Positions 25,837 through 34,660 of a stretch of DNA of 64,000 nucleotides are shown here, piece by piece. The notes below the pieces were generated by a model. The model was not told the origin of the DNA and did not search any database. It saw only the letters and a program-made list of their open reading frames with translations. The position numbers and the translations under genes are program-made. The stretch comes from Alkaliphilus peptidifermentans DSM 18978 (GTDB taxonomy: Bacteria; Bacillota; Clostridia; Peptostreptococcales; Natronincolaceae): positions 1 through 64,000 of the forward strand of contig NZ_FMUS01000019.1 in NCBI RefSeq assembly GCF_900101495.1. The letters run 5' to 3'. The first letter of the stretch is position 1. Each line of letters starts with the position of its first letter.

Positions 25837-26598
25837 TTATTCACCTTCCTTTTTTTGTTCTATGTGAGCATTAATCTTTATTAAGTCTGGTTGATCTCGC
25901 AATAATTTTAATACTTCATCAGTTGTAAATATGTCAGATGATTTATACAGATTATTAAACACATTAGTTAAAAAAACATAATCTTCATTTGTATCTAAAG
26001 TCCATCTTAGATGGGAAAGATCAGTTTCATTATATATATTTAAAGAAGAAAATTTTTCATAGTTTTCTCTAATATACAATACTACATGCTCCTTATGATG
26101 AGGCTTTGTTGCCTTCTTCCATGACTCTTCCAGCGCATAAAAAGAAAATATTGAACACTCCAACCCTCTAGGATATGTTCGTGAAATGGAATTCGATATA
26201 TAGTCATATTTATCTCTATTGTTTAAGTATGTTTCTATTAATTTGTCAATAACTAGTGGATCAATAAGAGGACAATCGGAAGTAACGCGAACTATTGCGT
26301 CCAACTCATACTTCTTAGCTGCATTATAGTATCTGTCCAAGACATTTTCTTCACTTCCACAGAAGCAAAGAATATTATTTTCTACACAGAACTTTACAAT
26401 TTCTTTATTCTTAGTTTCAGTGGTTGCAATAATAATGGTATCTACTAATTTAGCTCTTTTAACCCTTTCAACCACATGCCACAAGACAGGCTTATCTCCT
26501 AATATCTTCATTACTTTCCCATATAGTCTAGTAGATCCCATCCTTGCTTGTATAATTACTCCTACTTTAACTTTGTTTATATCCCTTACCTTTATCAT
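25837..26598 (-). CDS. pseF: Pseudaminic acid cytidylyltransferase PseF (SpsF-type)
   Basis: Activates the nonulosonic acid with CTP to give CMP-pseudaminate. 253 residues with a Rossmann-like nucleotidyltransferase fold: VGVIIQARMGSTRLYGKVMKILGDKPVLWHVVER (nucleotide loop), IIIATTETKNKEIVKFC, and the metal site VRVTSDCPLIDP. The sequence is of the SpsF-like subfamily rather than the classical NeuA form. Position between pseI and the NeuD-like gene confirms the role. Long C-terminal extension YNETDLSHLRWTLDTNEDYVFL is usual for SpsF. Confidence 0.88.
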   Translation of the reverse strand: MIKVRDINKVKVGVIIQARMGSTRLYGKVMKILGDKPVLWHVVERVKRAKLVDTIIIATTETKNKEIVKFCVENNILCFCGSEENVLDRYYNAAKKYELDAIVRVTSDCPLIDPLVIDKLIETYLNNRDKYDYISNSISRTYPRGLECSIFSFYALEESWKKATKPHHKEHVVLYIRENYEKFSSLNIYNETDLSHLRWTLDTNEDYVFLTNVFNNLYKSSDIFTTDEVLKLLRDQPDLIKINAHIEQKKEGE

Positions 26599-26626
26599 TT
26601 ATAAAAACACTCCTACCATAGTATTT

Positions 26627-27316
26627 TTATTTATCTTTCATCTCTCTGTAAACACTTCCTATACTTTTGGCAGGATTGCCTACAACCTTATCATAAGGCT
26701 CTACATCCTTTAATACCACGGATCCTAACCCAATTAGTGACCATTCACCTATACTAACTCCTTCCACTATTGAGCTATTACTGCCTATATGAGCCCCTTC
26801 ATTAATTTTAATTTTGCTACCTATACTAGCATGATTTGCTATGAAGCTATAACTAGCTACGCTTGTATCATGCCCTACTAGTGAATTAGCATATATTTGC
26901 ACATGATCTTCTATAGTTGCATTGGGACTAATAACAACATTTGGCATCATTATCACTCCATGTCCCAGTTTCACTTCACTTCCTATCACCACAGATGGAT
27001 GGATAATGTTACAAAACCTATCAGGCGGAATACCTAATGACTTTAATTTCTCCACCCTCGCTTGTGCTTTACCTACACTGATTAATGCATACACAAAATA
27101 GACATCTTTAAAACTCTGACATATGTCTTTTTGTACTGGGCCTAATACTGGATAGCCATTAATTAATGTCCCTCTCTGGATTCCATCATTTAAATAACCA
27201 ATAAGTTCATATTCCCCACTATGTCTTGCTATATTTTCTATCACAGACCCAATAACTGTACCATTTCCCGGTCCACCTATAATAATAACTTTTTTACTCA
27301 TTATCACCATCTCCAT
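26627..27316 (-). CDS. NeuD/PglD-type left-handed beta-helix acyltransferase
   Basis: 229 residues. An N-terminal Rossmann-like pocket (KVIIIGGPGNGTVIGSVIENIARH) that in PglD binds the UDP-sugar, then a hexapeptide-repeat beta helix (about 90-210: VVIGSEVKLGHGVIMMPNVVISPNATIEDHVQIYANSLVGHD ...) that binds acyl-CoA. The family transfers acetyl groups to 4-amino UDP sugars (PglD) or to sialic acid (NeuD). No GNAT-type PseH is seen in this operon, so this protein may do PseH's acylation of the 4-amino group, or modify the finished sugar. Overlaps the previous gene by 23 nt. Confidence 0.88.
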   Translation of the reverse strand: MEMVIMSKKVIIIGGPGNGTVIGSVIENIARHSGEYELIGYLNDGIQRGTLINGYPVLGPVQKDICQSFKDVYFVYALISVGKAQARVEKLKSLGIPPDRFCNIIHPSVVIGSEVKLGHGVIMMPNVVISPNATIEDHVQIYANSLVGHDTSVASYSFIANHASIGSKIKINEGAHIGSNSSIVEGVSIGEWSLIGLGSVVLKDVEPYDKVVGNPAKSIGSVYREMKDK

Positions 27317-28127
27317 ATTTTTGAAATTCTTTAACTATATTCTCATATCTCTTAATATGAGGAGGTTCTATTATTTCTCCATCTAGGGTCATTACATTGG
27401 TTGAATTTATTTTCTTGTTTTTATAAAACAAATCAATAATTTTCTTATACTTGTTAATAGTGTCTAAATCTGGTTTGAAGCGTTTGTTTATATATTCTAA
27501 TTGCGAAGGATGAATAGCCATTTTTCCGTCAAACCCCATGCTGTAAGCAGTATCAACCTCTTCTTTAAAGGATATGTCTGAATTCAAATATGGAAATATA
27601 GTATCATAACATTTAATCTTATATGCTTTTGTTATGTTTACAATACTGGCTCTTGGGTAGAATAAGTTTTCTTTATTCCTTATGGCATTTAACTCTGAAA
27701 TATAATCCTCGCTTCCAAAACAAACCCCATTTACTGAATAATTAACCAGTGTTTTTTCTAAATCCAACAGTCCTTTTGGATCTTCTATAAGTATTAATGT
27801 TTCTTTTTTAATTTCTTCGATATCCTCTAATATCCTTATATTATCGCCATTTAAACAAAACTTCGGTATCATTATTCCCTTTACTTTATCTAAATTTATA
27901 TTCTCAATAATTTCATTATATCTTTCTTGTCTTATTCTAATAAAGATATTAGGTTCACTAATATCTTTGATTATACTGTTTATGATGCATATATTTGTTC
28001 TAATATCTTTGGATATAATCGAATCTTCAAAATCGATTATTATAGCATCAGCCTGATGAATTTTATCATTATGTAAATATCTTTCTTTATTTGCTGGAAT
28101 AAATAATAAACTATTATATTTCATCAT
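27294..28127 (-). CDS. CitE-like lyase, divergent copy
   Basis: 277 residues of the HpcH/HpaI-CitE TIM-barrel family: YNSLLFIPANKERYL start, DAIIIDFEDSI (metal/acid strand), ILIEDPKGLLDLEKTL and FGSEDYISELNA for the conserved metal-binding Glu and Asp, MGFDGKMAIHPSQL near the end. The active-site Arg that normally precedes SLLFVP in CitE is Asn here (MKYNS), so its activity may differ or it may serve as partner for the next copy. Such enzymes join or split acyl-CoA and an oxo-acid (malyl-CoA, methylmalyl-CoA, citramalyl-CoA). Overlaps its neighbours by 14 and 23 nt. Confidence 0.85.
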   Translation of the reverse strand: MMKYNSLLFIPANKERYLHNDKIHQADAIIIDFEDSIISKDIRTNICIINSIIKDISEPNIFIRIRQERYNEIIENINLDKVKGIMIPKFCLNGDNIRILEDIEEIKKETLILIEDPKGLLDLEKTLVNYSVNGVCFGSEDYISELNAIRNKENLFYPRASIVNITKAYKIKCYDTIFPYLNSDISFKEEVDTAYSMGFDGKMAIHPSQLEYINKRFKPDLDTINKYKKIIDLFYKNKKINSTNVMTLDGEIIEPPHIKRYENIVKEFQKYGDGDNE

Positions 28128-29022
28128 GCTTTTCCTTTTCTTCTCTTATTATTTCCATTAGTCTAAGCACTTTTCTTGCTCTTTTTTCCATAGGTGGACC
28201 AATCATCTTATCTCCAAGCATAGCTACACCTGAACCCTCTAGCTTTGATTTATCAATAGCATTTACAATATCTTGAGACCTCTTTATTTCTTCATCTTTT
28301 GGAGTAAAACACTGATTTGCTAAATTAATTTGTTTTGGATGAATTAATAAGCACCCAGCAAAACCCATTTCGAAGGAAATATTCTCTTCATTCATAAATC
28401 CTTCAAAATTATTCAAAGCCAAATAAGGTGTGTCAATAGGTAATAAACCTGCTGCTCTAGATGCAAGAGCAATAACTGCTCTAGGATATTCAAAGCTAAG
28501 AGGGGGCTCTCCATGTAATCCCTCTAAATCATTAAGATAATCTTCACCACCAAAGGCCAATGCTATAGTTCTATTTGAAGCTTTAGCAATGTTATAAATA
28601 TCCATTACTGCTGAAGTAGTCTCTATTAAGGGAACGAAAGCAAAATGATTTTTTGCTATCTTGTTTTCATCCTCTAGTTGAGTAATTAACTTATCAAAGT
28701 ATATCATATCGTCGGCAGTATATATTTTAGTTAGCATAAAACCATCGATATCTTCATGCAATATATATTTAAAATCTTCAAATACTAATTTGCTTTCAAT
28801 TGGATTAATTCTTACAAAGGTTTTTATTTTTTTAAATGCACCTTCATCTAAAAATTTCTTAATATTATTTCGGGCATTTGTTTTATACTGTTCTGGAATA
28901 GAATCTTCTAAGTCAAGTATTATAGCATCCGCTTTTGATTGAATACCATGTTTTATAAAACTTTCCTTATAGGTTGGTACAAATAGCATGCTTCTTAATA
29001 ACAGTTTTTCTCTATTTATCAT
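28114..29022 (-). CDS. CitE-like lyase (malyl-CoA/citramalyl-CoA lyase family)
   Basis: 302 residues of the CitE/CoA-ester lyase family. LLLRSMLFVPTYKESFI has the active-site Arg, DAIILDLEDSI the conserved Glu/Asp, PLIETTSAVMDIYNIAKAS the metal-binding Glu, FGGEDYLNDLEG the metal-binding Asp and FAGCLLIHPKQI the CoA-pocket loop. The complete site suggests a working Mg-dependent C-C lyase/aldolase for an acyl-CoA and a 2-oxo-acid such as glyoxylate or pyruvate. No CitF or CitD is near, so this is not citrate lyase. Overlaps the MaoC gene by 11 nt and the second CitE by 14 nt. A role in making an acyl donor for the glycan is inferred. Confidence 0.9.
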   Translation of the reverse strand: MINREKLLLRSMLFVPTYKESFIKHGIQSKADAIILDLEDSIPEQYKTNARNNIKKFLDEGAFKKIKTFVRINPIESKLVFEDFKYILHEDIDGFMLTKIYTADDMIYFDKLITQLEDENKIAKNHFAFVPLIETTSAVMDIYNIAKASNRTIALAFGGEDYLNDLEGLHGEPPLSFEYPRAVIALASRAAGLLPIDTPYLALNNFEGFMNEENISFEMGFAGCLLIHPKQINLANQCFTPKDEEIKRSQDIVNAIDKSKLEGSGVAMLGDKMIGPPMEKRARKVLRLMEIIREEKEKHDEI

Positions 29023-29479
29023 TTGTCCCCATCCTCTTCTTAATTAGTACATTTCTTCTAAATATTAATACTAGTTGATTTTTTTGATTATATGCACGGG
29101 TTTCAACGTATATAATTCCCCGATCTTTTTTCGTCATTGATTCTTTCATATGTAATATTTCACTTTCTGCCCTTAATGTATCTCCAATAAAGACTGGATT
29201 TTTGTGTTGAATACTTTCATAGTCCAAATTTGCTATCGCCTTGCCACTAATGTCCGCCACAGAGATACCCACAATCAGGCTAAAAACTAATGTTCCCACA
29301 ACAAGAATCCTTCCATGTTGTTGCTTCTTGCAATACTCTTCGTCTATATGAACTGGATGATGATTCATTGTTAATAGACAAAATAAATTATTATCACTTT
29401 CTAAAATAGTCTTAGTAAGGGCATGGTCTATTTTGTCTCCAACACTAAATTCCTCAAAGTATTTTCCGTAATTATTCAT
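29012..29479 (-). CDS. MaoC-family enoyl-CoA hydratase
   Basis: 155 residues of the hot-dog fold MaoC family. ESDNNLFCLLTMNHHPVHIDEEYCKKQ carries the hydratase signature with the catalytic Asp/His pair region (NHHPVHIDEEY), and RILVVGTLVFSLIVGISVADISG is the central helix. These enzymes add or remove water from CoA thioesters; mesaconyl-CoA hydratase, which works with a CitE-type lyase on beta-methylmalyl-CoA, is a close parallel. First of the four overlapping genes that lead to the NeuD-like acyltransferase. Its substrate is not known. Confidence 0.88.
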   Translation of the reverse strand: MNNYGKYFEEFSVGDKIDHALTKTILESDNNLFCLLTMNHHPVHIDEEYCKKQQHGRILVVGTLVFSLIVGISVADISGKAIANLDYESIQHKNPVFIGDTLRAESEILHMKESMTKKDRGIIYVETRAYNQKNQLVLIFRRNVLIKKRMGTNDK

Positions 29480-29535
29480 AATATTCGCCCCTTATCTTGA
29501 CATAATATATCACTATTAAGAAGTCTATTTATAGT

Positions 29536-30549
29536 TTAATTTTCTTCACTTAGCATAGATATTTTTAACTTTAATTGTTCAATGTTTAACCATGTATCAT
29601 TAGTACCAGAGTTGTACTCGAATCCATCTTCAATCAACCGTCCACCATTAGTGAAATGTTTTGTGGAATTCCACCAGTTAAAATGTGGATAAACTATATA
29701 ATGTTTATCATACTCATAGGTTGTTCTAGAATCATCCTTTGTTACCATAGACTCATGAAGCTTTTCTCCTTCACGTATACCTATCTCTTTCAAATTACAC
29801 TCTGGCAACATGGCTTTTGCAAGATCCGTAACTTTAAATGAGGGGATTTTTGAGATGTAGGTCTCTCCACCTTTAGATTCTTCAAGTGCTTTAAATACAA
29901 GTTCCACTCCCTCTTCCAACGTAATCCAAAATCTTGTCATTCTATAATCTGTTATTGGAAGCTCTATTTCTCCTTTGTCTATAAGACTTTTGAAAAAAGG
30001 AATAACTGAACCTCTACTGCCTGCAACATTCCCATATCTAACCACAGAAAAGATTGTTCCATCGATCCCCGAATAAGCATTTGCAGATACAAATAGTTTG
30101 TCTGATACTAGCTTAGTACCTCCATATAAATTAATCGGGTTTACTGCTTTATCTGTAGATAGTGCCACAACCTTTTTGACTCCACGATCTAAGGCTGCAT
30201 CAATAACATTTTGTGCACCATGAATATTAGTTTTTATAGCTTCAAATGGATTATATTCACAGGCCGGGACCTGCTTCATAGCTGCGGCATGAATCACATA
30301 ATCTACATCCTTAAAGGCACGATAAAGCCTGTCCTTATCTCTGACATCACCTATGAAAAATCTTAGCTTTGACATCTTCTTCTCACCTATTTTTTCAGAA
30401 AAGATTGACTTTAATTGAGACTGTTTATACTCATCTCTAGAGTAAATAATAATTTTCCTTGGATTATATTTTCCTAGAACCATCTCCACAAATTTTTTGC
30501 CAAAGGAACCAGTACCACCAGTTATTAAAATTGATTTATTATCTAACAT
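29536..30549 (-). CDS. pseB: UDP-GlcNAc 4,6-dehydratase (5-inverting) PseB
   Basis: First enzyme of pseudaminic acid synthesis; oxidises, dehydrates and inverts UDP-GlcNAc at C5. 337 residues of the short-chain dehydrogenase family: nucleotide loop TGGTGSFGKK (10-19), catalytic Asp133-Lys134 (STDK) and Tyr142-x-x-x-Lys146 (YGGTK), matching the D/K/Y set of FlaA1. C-terminal half KVTDLAKAML typical of the family. GTTGGTGATATAA precedes the ATG. Member of the operon, following the methyltransferase gene. Confidence 0.96.
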   Translation of the reverse strand: MLDNKSILITGGTGSFGKKFVEMVLGKYNPRKIIIYSRDEYKQSQLKSIFSEKIGEKKMSKLRFFIGDVRDKDRLYRAFKDVDYVIHAAAMKQVPACEYNPFEAIKTNIHGAQNVIDAALDRGVKKVVALSTDKAVNPINLYGGTKLVSDKLFVSANAYSGIDGTIFSVVRYGNVAGSRGSVIPFFKSLIDKGEIELPITDYRMTRFWITLEEGVELVFKALEESKGGETYISKIPSFKVTDLAKAMLPECNLKEIGIREGEKLHESMVTKDDSRTTYEYDKHYIVYPHFNWWNSTKHFTNGGRLIEDGFEYNSGTNDTWLNIEQLKLKISMLSEEN

Positions 30550-30611
30550 TTATATCACCAACCGATCCATATCTATTAATTTAATTAATTAGAATAATAG
30601 CTAATTCAAAT

Positions 30612-31613
30612 TTAATACTTTCGCGCAACAGCCCACATATGTGATGAGAGTTTATTATCCGCTAAAAACTGCTGGAATTTAACACCTAAAGTTTTATATT
30701 CCATAAGAATATTTTTAATAATTGGCACTTGTGAGAAATCATATTCTTCTGACTCGAATTTTTGTCGAACTATGTCAACATCTAATTCCCCTGGTGTTAA
30801 TATCTCTAATACTTCAAACTTATTGTTTTCTAGTAATTTAGTCAATGAGCTAGGAGAAAAATAATTAAGGTGATCTGGGCCCCCTAAATTAGGAGTATAA
30901 CTTTCCTCAGGTAATGTCATAAGCATACTCATTTCAAAGCCTTCAATGTTGGGGGTAGTAATAAATAACAAGCCCCCTAAATTAAGTTTATTATGGCATC
31001 CCCTTAGAAAATCATTTGGATCAAATAGATGTTCAATTACTTCAAAGCATGTCATAACAGAGATATTAAAAATACTTACATCCTCAATTGGCATATTAAA
31101 TGTTTTTATATTTTTTTGTAAGCATGTTTTAGCTAATGGATCCGATGGCTCAACTGCTATAACTTCTTTAAATATATTTTCATCTTTTATTACCTCACAA
31201 AAAGTACCAAATCCTGCTCCTACATCAACAATTCTTTCCAAATCATTATTGTATTTATTACATAAGTCAATTATTCGATCTGCTCTCTTTTTAACAATAA
31301 GGTTCTTTCTGTTGTTTTCGGTTTGAGGGAATATAACTTCATTCCAATATTTCATACTTCTAGAATTTGCATAGAACTCAGTTAGCATTTCTACACTTGG
31401 TCTAGGATTTATAAATATTGTTTTACAGCAATTACATTCAACAAATCTAAATCCTTTTTTGTTGAAAAGTTCTCTTTCTTTTGACTCTGAACATGTTGGG
31501 CAATCTATATATATAAATTCGTCCCTTTTACTCATTAAATCTTCTATATCTTCATCATGTAGCTTTCTATTTATTTCCCTATATTCTGATGGCCTAATTG
31601 CATTTTCTTCCAT
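30612..31613 (-). CDS. Class I SAM-dependent methyltransferase with N-terminal zinc ribbon
   Basis: 333 residues. An N-terminal CPTCSESKERELF ... CNCCKTIFINPRP zinc-ribbon-like domain (about 38-75) precedes the methyltransferase core: motif I IVDVGAGFGTFCEVI (about 127), AVEPSDPLAK, VMTCFEVIEHLFDPNDFL and GGLLFITTPNIEGFE. This architecture is common in sugar C- or O-methyltransferases of glycan clusters. It probably decorates the flagellin glycan with a methyl group; the target atom is unknown. Located between the PseA-like and PseB genes of the operon. Confidence 0.85.
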   Translation of the reverse strand: MEENAIRPSEYREINRKLHDEDIEDLMSKRDEFIYIDCPTCSESKERELFNKKGFRFVECNCCKTIFINPRPSVEMLTEFYANSRSMKYWNEVIFPQTENNRKNLIVKKRADRIIDLCNKYNNDLERIVDVGAGFGTFCEVIKDENIFKEVIAVEPSDPLAKTCLQKNIKTFNMPIEDVSIFNISVMTCFEVIEHLFDPNDFLRGCHNKLNLGGLLFITTPNIEGFEMSMLMTLPEESYTPNLGGPDHLNYFSPSSLTKLLENNKFEVLEILTPGELDVDIVRQKFESEEYDFSQVPIIKNILMEYKTLGVKFQQFLADNKLSSHMWAVARKY

Positions 31614-31638
31614 ATAAACTCTCCCTTATAAACAATTT

Positions 31639-32784
31639 TTACTCATCGAAATCTTCGCCTACTTTAAATTTTGGTAACCACTTTCCAGTACGTATATCTT
31701 TATTAAATATTTTTTTATTAATAAACTTCTCGGTTACATTCCAAAACTCTTCAACAGTAATATTTATATACTTACAAAACTCCGATATGTACTTATCACC
31801 ACATTTACCATCGTACTCTTCTACAAGCCAAATTGCATCCTCTCTACTTAACCGTCCTTCTCTTATATCACAACACGCTTGATCTGTAGTAGATCCAAAA
31901 CCAAACTTATAATACTTTATCATCTGATTTAGTATTTGCATATCAGAGTCTACCGAACTAAACCGCCTATATCTTCCTAAATCATAAAGACTTTCAGTAC
32001 TTCTACCTAATAAGCCCCTTACGATGGCAAAATCTTGGTTATAGATAGTTGACCATTCTTTTAAGTAATATTGAAGATATATAGCCTTTATATTCTTTTT
32101 CTTTATTTCCTCTTTATCTGGAAATTGATACATATAAAGCTCTCTGAGACTTATATCATCAGATACCCAATCATTGGCATTACCACCAGCAAGAGTATTT
32201 CCTTCATTAACATTAACTGCATTTCCATCTGTACCTAATCCTGTATTAACAACACCTAAAGTTAGTGCAGCGTTTTCTCCCTGAATAATTAATGGAATAT
32301 CAAACCTTAACGCAATAATATAGGCAGATGCCCACAATGGATATTCTGATGGCTTCACTGGATTACCATACCTATAAAAAGCATCTTTAGTTATTTTTTT
32401 CATGATTTGAGGATTTGGTCTCATTTTAATTATGTCAAATCCTTTTTGAATTAAGTTCTCGATATTATGTTTACCAACTTCCGTGATTTCGTCAGGTTCG
32501 CAATTTACAAGTAATACTTTTAAACCAAGTTTTTCTTTAGCATAAATTGCTTGTAAAGTACTATCTTTTCCACCACTTACACCAATTACACAATCATAGG
32601 GTGCACAGTTTTCTTCCGATTTCTCTTTGGCCCATTCAGTAATTTCAATGAGTTCTTTTTTTCTAGTTTCCCAGTCAATTTTTTTCTTTTCTTCTTCATA
32701 TAAACATGCGTAACAAATTTTATCTTCATTAAATTTGATGCCTGGTCTAGTATCTGGTTGTAAACACTTTTTACAATATTTCAT
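31639..32784 (-). CDS. pseA: PseA-like N-acetyl sugar amidotransferase
   Basis: 381 residues of the WbpG/PseA amidotransferase family. An N-terminal zinc knuckle (Cys4, Cys7, Cys24, Cys27), then the ATP pyrophosphatase PP-loop SGGKDST (70-76) and the conserved NEGNTLAGGNANDWVSDDIS and GLGTDGNAVN stretches. The family turns acetamido groups of nonulosonic acids into acetamidino groups using ammonia from a partner. In this operon it would give an acetamidino-pseudaminic acid; a separate glutaminase (PseA partner HisH-like) is not seen here. Confidence 0.88.
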   Translation of the reverse strand: MKYCKKCLQPDTRPGIKFNEDKICYACLYEEEKKKIDWETRKKELIEITEWAKEKSEENCAPYDCVIGVSGGKDSTLQAIYAKEKLGLKVLLVNCEPDEITEVGKHNIENLIQKGFDIIKMRPNPQIMKKITKDAFYRYGNPVKPSEYPLWASAYIIALRFDIPLIIQGENAALTLGVVNTGLGTDGNAVNVNEGNTLAGGNANDWVSDDISLRELYMYQFPDKEEIKKKNIKAIYLQYYLKEWSTIYNQDFAIVRGLLGRSTESLYDLGRYRRFSSVDSDMQILNQMIKYYKFGFGSTTDQACCDIREGRLSREDAIWLVEEYDGKCGDKYISEFCKYINITVEEFWNVTEKFINKKIFNKDIRTGKWLPKFKVGEDFDE

Positions 32785-32785
32785 A

Positions 32786-34660
32786 TTATTTCTCTCCTGT
32801 GTTAAGCTCTTTTATATTTTCATCTATACATATAACCATTTCTGCGAAAATTGGATCAACTAATTTAATATCTTGCTTAAAAAGTCCAATAAGATTGTTA
32901 TAATTTTTCACTATCTTTTGGGCCTTGTTAATTCTATTATTATCGTATCTAATTCCCGATATCTCTTTAACTGCTAACTCAAAATTCAATCTATTCATTG
33001 GTAATATGTAATGAAGAAAAAATTTATTTTCCTTTAAAGCATAGAATTTTTCATCTAATTTAACATACATATTCTCTATTTGTTTCAAGTTATTATCCGT
33101 TGTTAATTTACTAATTTTTTCTACTATGTTTTGCAACTGAAAAACTAAGCTATTTACTTTATTAAAATCTTCTCTTAATATCATTAGCTTATTTTTAATA
33201 ATATCTAAGTCATAATTGTGCTTTTTTGTAAGTGTGCTCATAATATCGATGCTATTTTTCAAATCTGTTTCAATATGATTTTCTAAGGGAATGAAGGTTG
33301 TCCCTTTTATGTCAGCTCCACCTTTTGTAGTGTTTATTACTTCAATTTGATCCTGATATCTTTTAATATATTTCTCAAGCTCTATTTTCATAGCATAAAA
33401 AGCACTATAAGTATATACATCATTCCCATATACATCTTTAACAGTAAACGCGTCTTTCTGATTCTTTTCGCTTAAATTCATACTTTCACCATATGAAACT
33501 GCATCAGAATAATAGGCATCATTTCTGTAAGCTAGGTTTTGGCCTACTAAAACTACTTTAGAAAAGCCTAGTTTGTACAATAGCTGTAGTGTAATTATTG
33601 CAATTGAAGCGGCATCTTCGATTAAATCGATTTCCTTACCATCATTATCCCTTAATGCTAAGAAATAGCTAGCCACAGTATCTTGGTTAGTAATGAAATG
33701 GTACATCGGTCCAGGATAGTCTTTTATTGTTTCAAATCCTACACTACTTCCAAAAATCAAAGGTATATCCGAGATACCCTTTTCTACTACTTTTTCAAAA
33801 ACTTTTTTATTACTAGTACCGGGATCATATGTACACGAAAAGTCTGGTGCTATTTCATGATGTATTAAAGTATTTATAGCAGAACCAACAGAAAAAATGT
33901 AAGCAAGCTTGTTTGCTTTAATATATCGAATGTTTTCTATTTCATCATTTAAGGAGGGTCCTGCCGCTACCAATAAAGCCGTCTTCCCCTTAAAATTATC
34001 TTCACTTTCTAGAAGAATATTGGGTGTATTTAATACATGAGGAAAATTAATCATACTATTAATAATCCAAAGTTTTTGGAAAGCTGCGTTTGTATGAATT
34101 CCATTTCTTTTATATTTAATTTTTTTATTAAATAGATTGGCAAAGTTTTCATATTCATCTTTAAAGACTCTCTTGTAGCTAGGTAGCTCAATTATTACTA
34201 TATTCTTATCAAGCTCACTAATTATAGCATCTATGAAAGAAACCATATGTTCATGACTTTCTTCAATAGCTAGTCTTTTGAAATTTTTATTAATTAAGTT
34301 GGAAATATTAAAATTGCTTAAGTAATGATAAAAAATATCAGGATTTGGTTCATAAATAGAAAAGCTTATATTGGAATAATTTTGGAGGAAATATTCAATA
34401 TGATAGCCTAAACCAAGTCCGTAAAAAATTACATGACTATCTTTAGTTAGTTTATCTGAGTATTGATTAATAATTGTCTGCGCTTCATTAACTGGGTCGT
34501 ATTTGCTATGCAAAAATGATTGGTTCTCTTCACTTTTCACTATAATTGTCTTATCATTAGATTTAGTTAATTCGATTCGTATATTGCTATTTACAGGTTC
34601 TTTTATTTTAAATTCAGTTTTGAAAAAATTACTAATTAACTTAATATTATTAATTAACAC
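32786..34660 (-). CDS. Maf-type motility accessory factor (flagellin glycosyltransferase)
   Basis: 624 residues. Central DUF115 (MptE-like) domain from about 225: KTALLVAAGPSLNDEIENIRYIKANKLAYIFSVGSAINTLIHHEIAPDFSCTYDPG, as in Maf glycosyltransferases that transfer pseudaminic or legionaminic acid to Ser/Thr of flagellin. An N-terminal Rossmann-like domain includes VIFYGLGLGYHIEYFLQNY (about 77-95) and a C-terminal helical part follows. Acts before flagellin export in the cytoplasm. It is the operon's second gene, overlapping the 208-residue gene by 11 nt, and lies right after hag. Confidence 0.93.
   Translation of the reverse strand: MLINNIKLISNFFKTEFKIKEPVNSNIRIELTKSNDKTIIVKSEENQSFLHSKYDPVNEAQTIINQYSDKLTKDSHVIFYGLGLGYHIEYFLQNYSNISFSIYEPNPDIFYHYLSNFNISNLINKNFKRLAIEESHEHMVSFIDAIISELDKNIVIIELPSYKRVFKDEYENFANLFNKKIKYKRNGIHTNAAFQKLWIINSMINFPHVLNTPNILLESEDNFKGKTALLVAAGPSLNDEIENIRYIKANKLAYIFSVGSAINTLIHHEIAPDFSCTYDPGTSNKKVFEKVVEKGISDIPLIFGSSVGFETIKDYPGPMYHFITNQDTVASYFLALRDNDGKEIDLIEDAASIAIITLQLLYKLGFSKVVLVGQNLAYRNDAYYSDAVSYGESMNLSEKNQKDAFTVKDVYGNDVYTYSAFYAMKIELEKYIKRYQDQIEVINTTKGGADIKGTTFIPLENHIETDLKNSIDIMSTLTKKHNYDLDIIKNKLMILREDFNKVNSLVFQLQNIVEKISKLTTDNNLKQIENMYVKLDEKFYALKENKFFLHYILPMNRLNFELAVKEISGIRYDNNRINKAQKIVKNYNNLIGLFKQDIKLVDPIFAEMVICIDENIKELNTGEK

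Noticed and set aside
27294-29022. Citrate lyase operon
   Set aside because: Two CitE-like proteins are present but no alpha chain (CitF), acyl carrier (CitD) or CitC/CitG, so ordinary citrate fermentation is unlikely.
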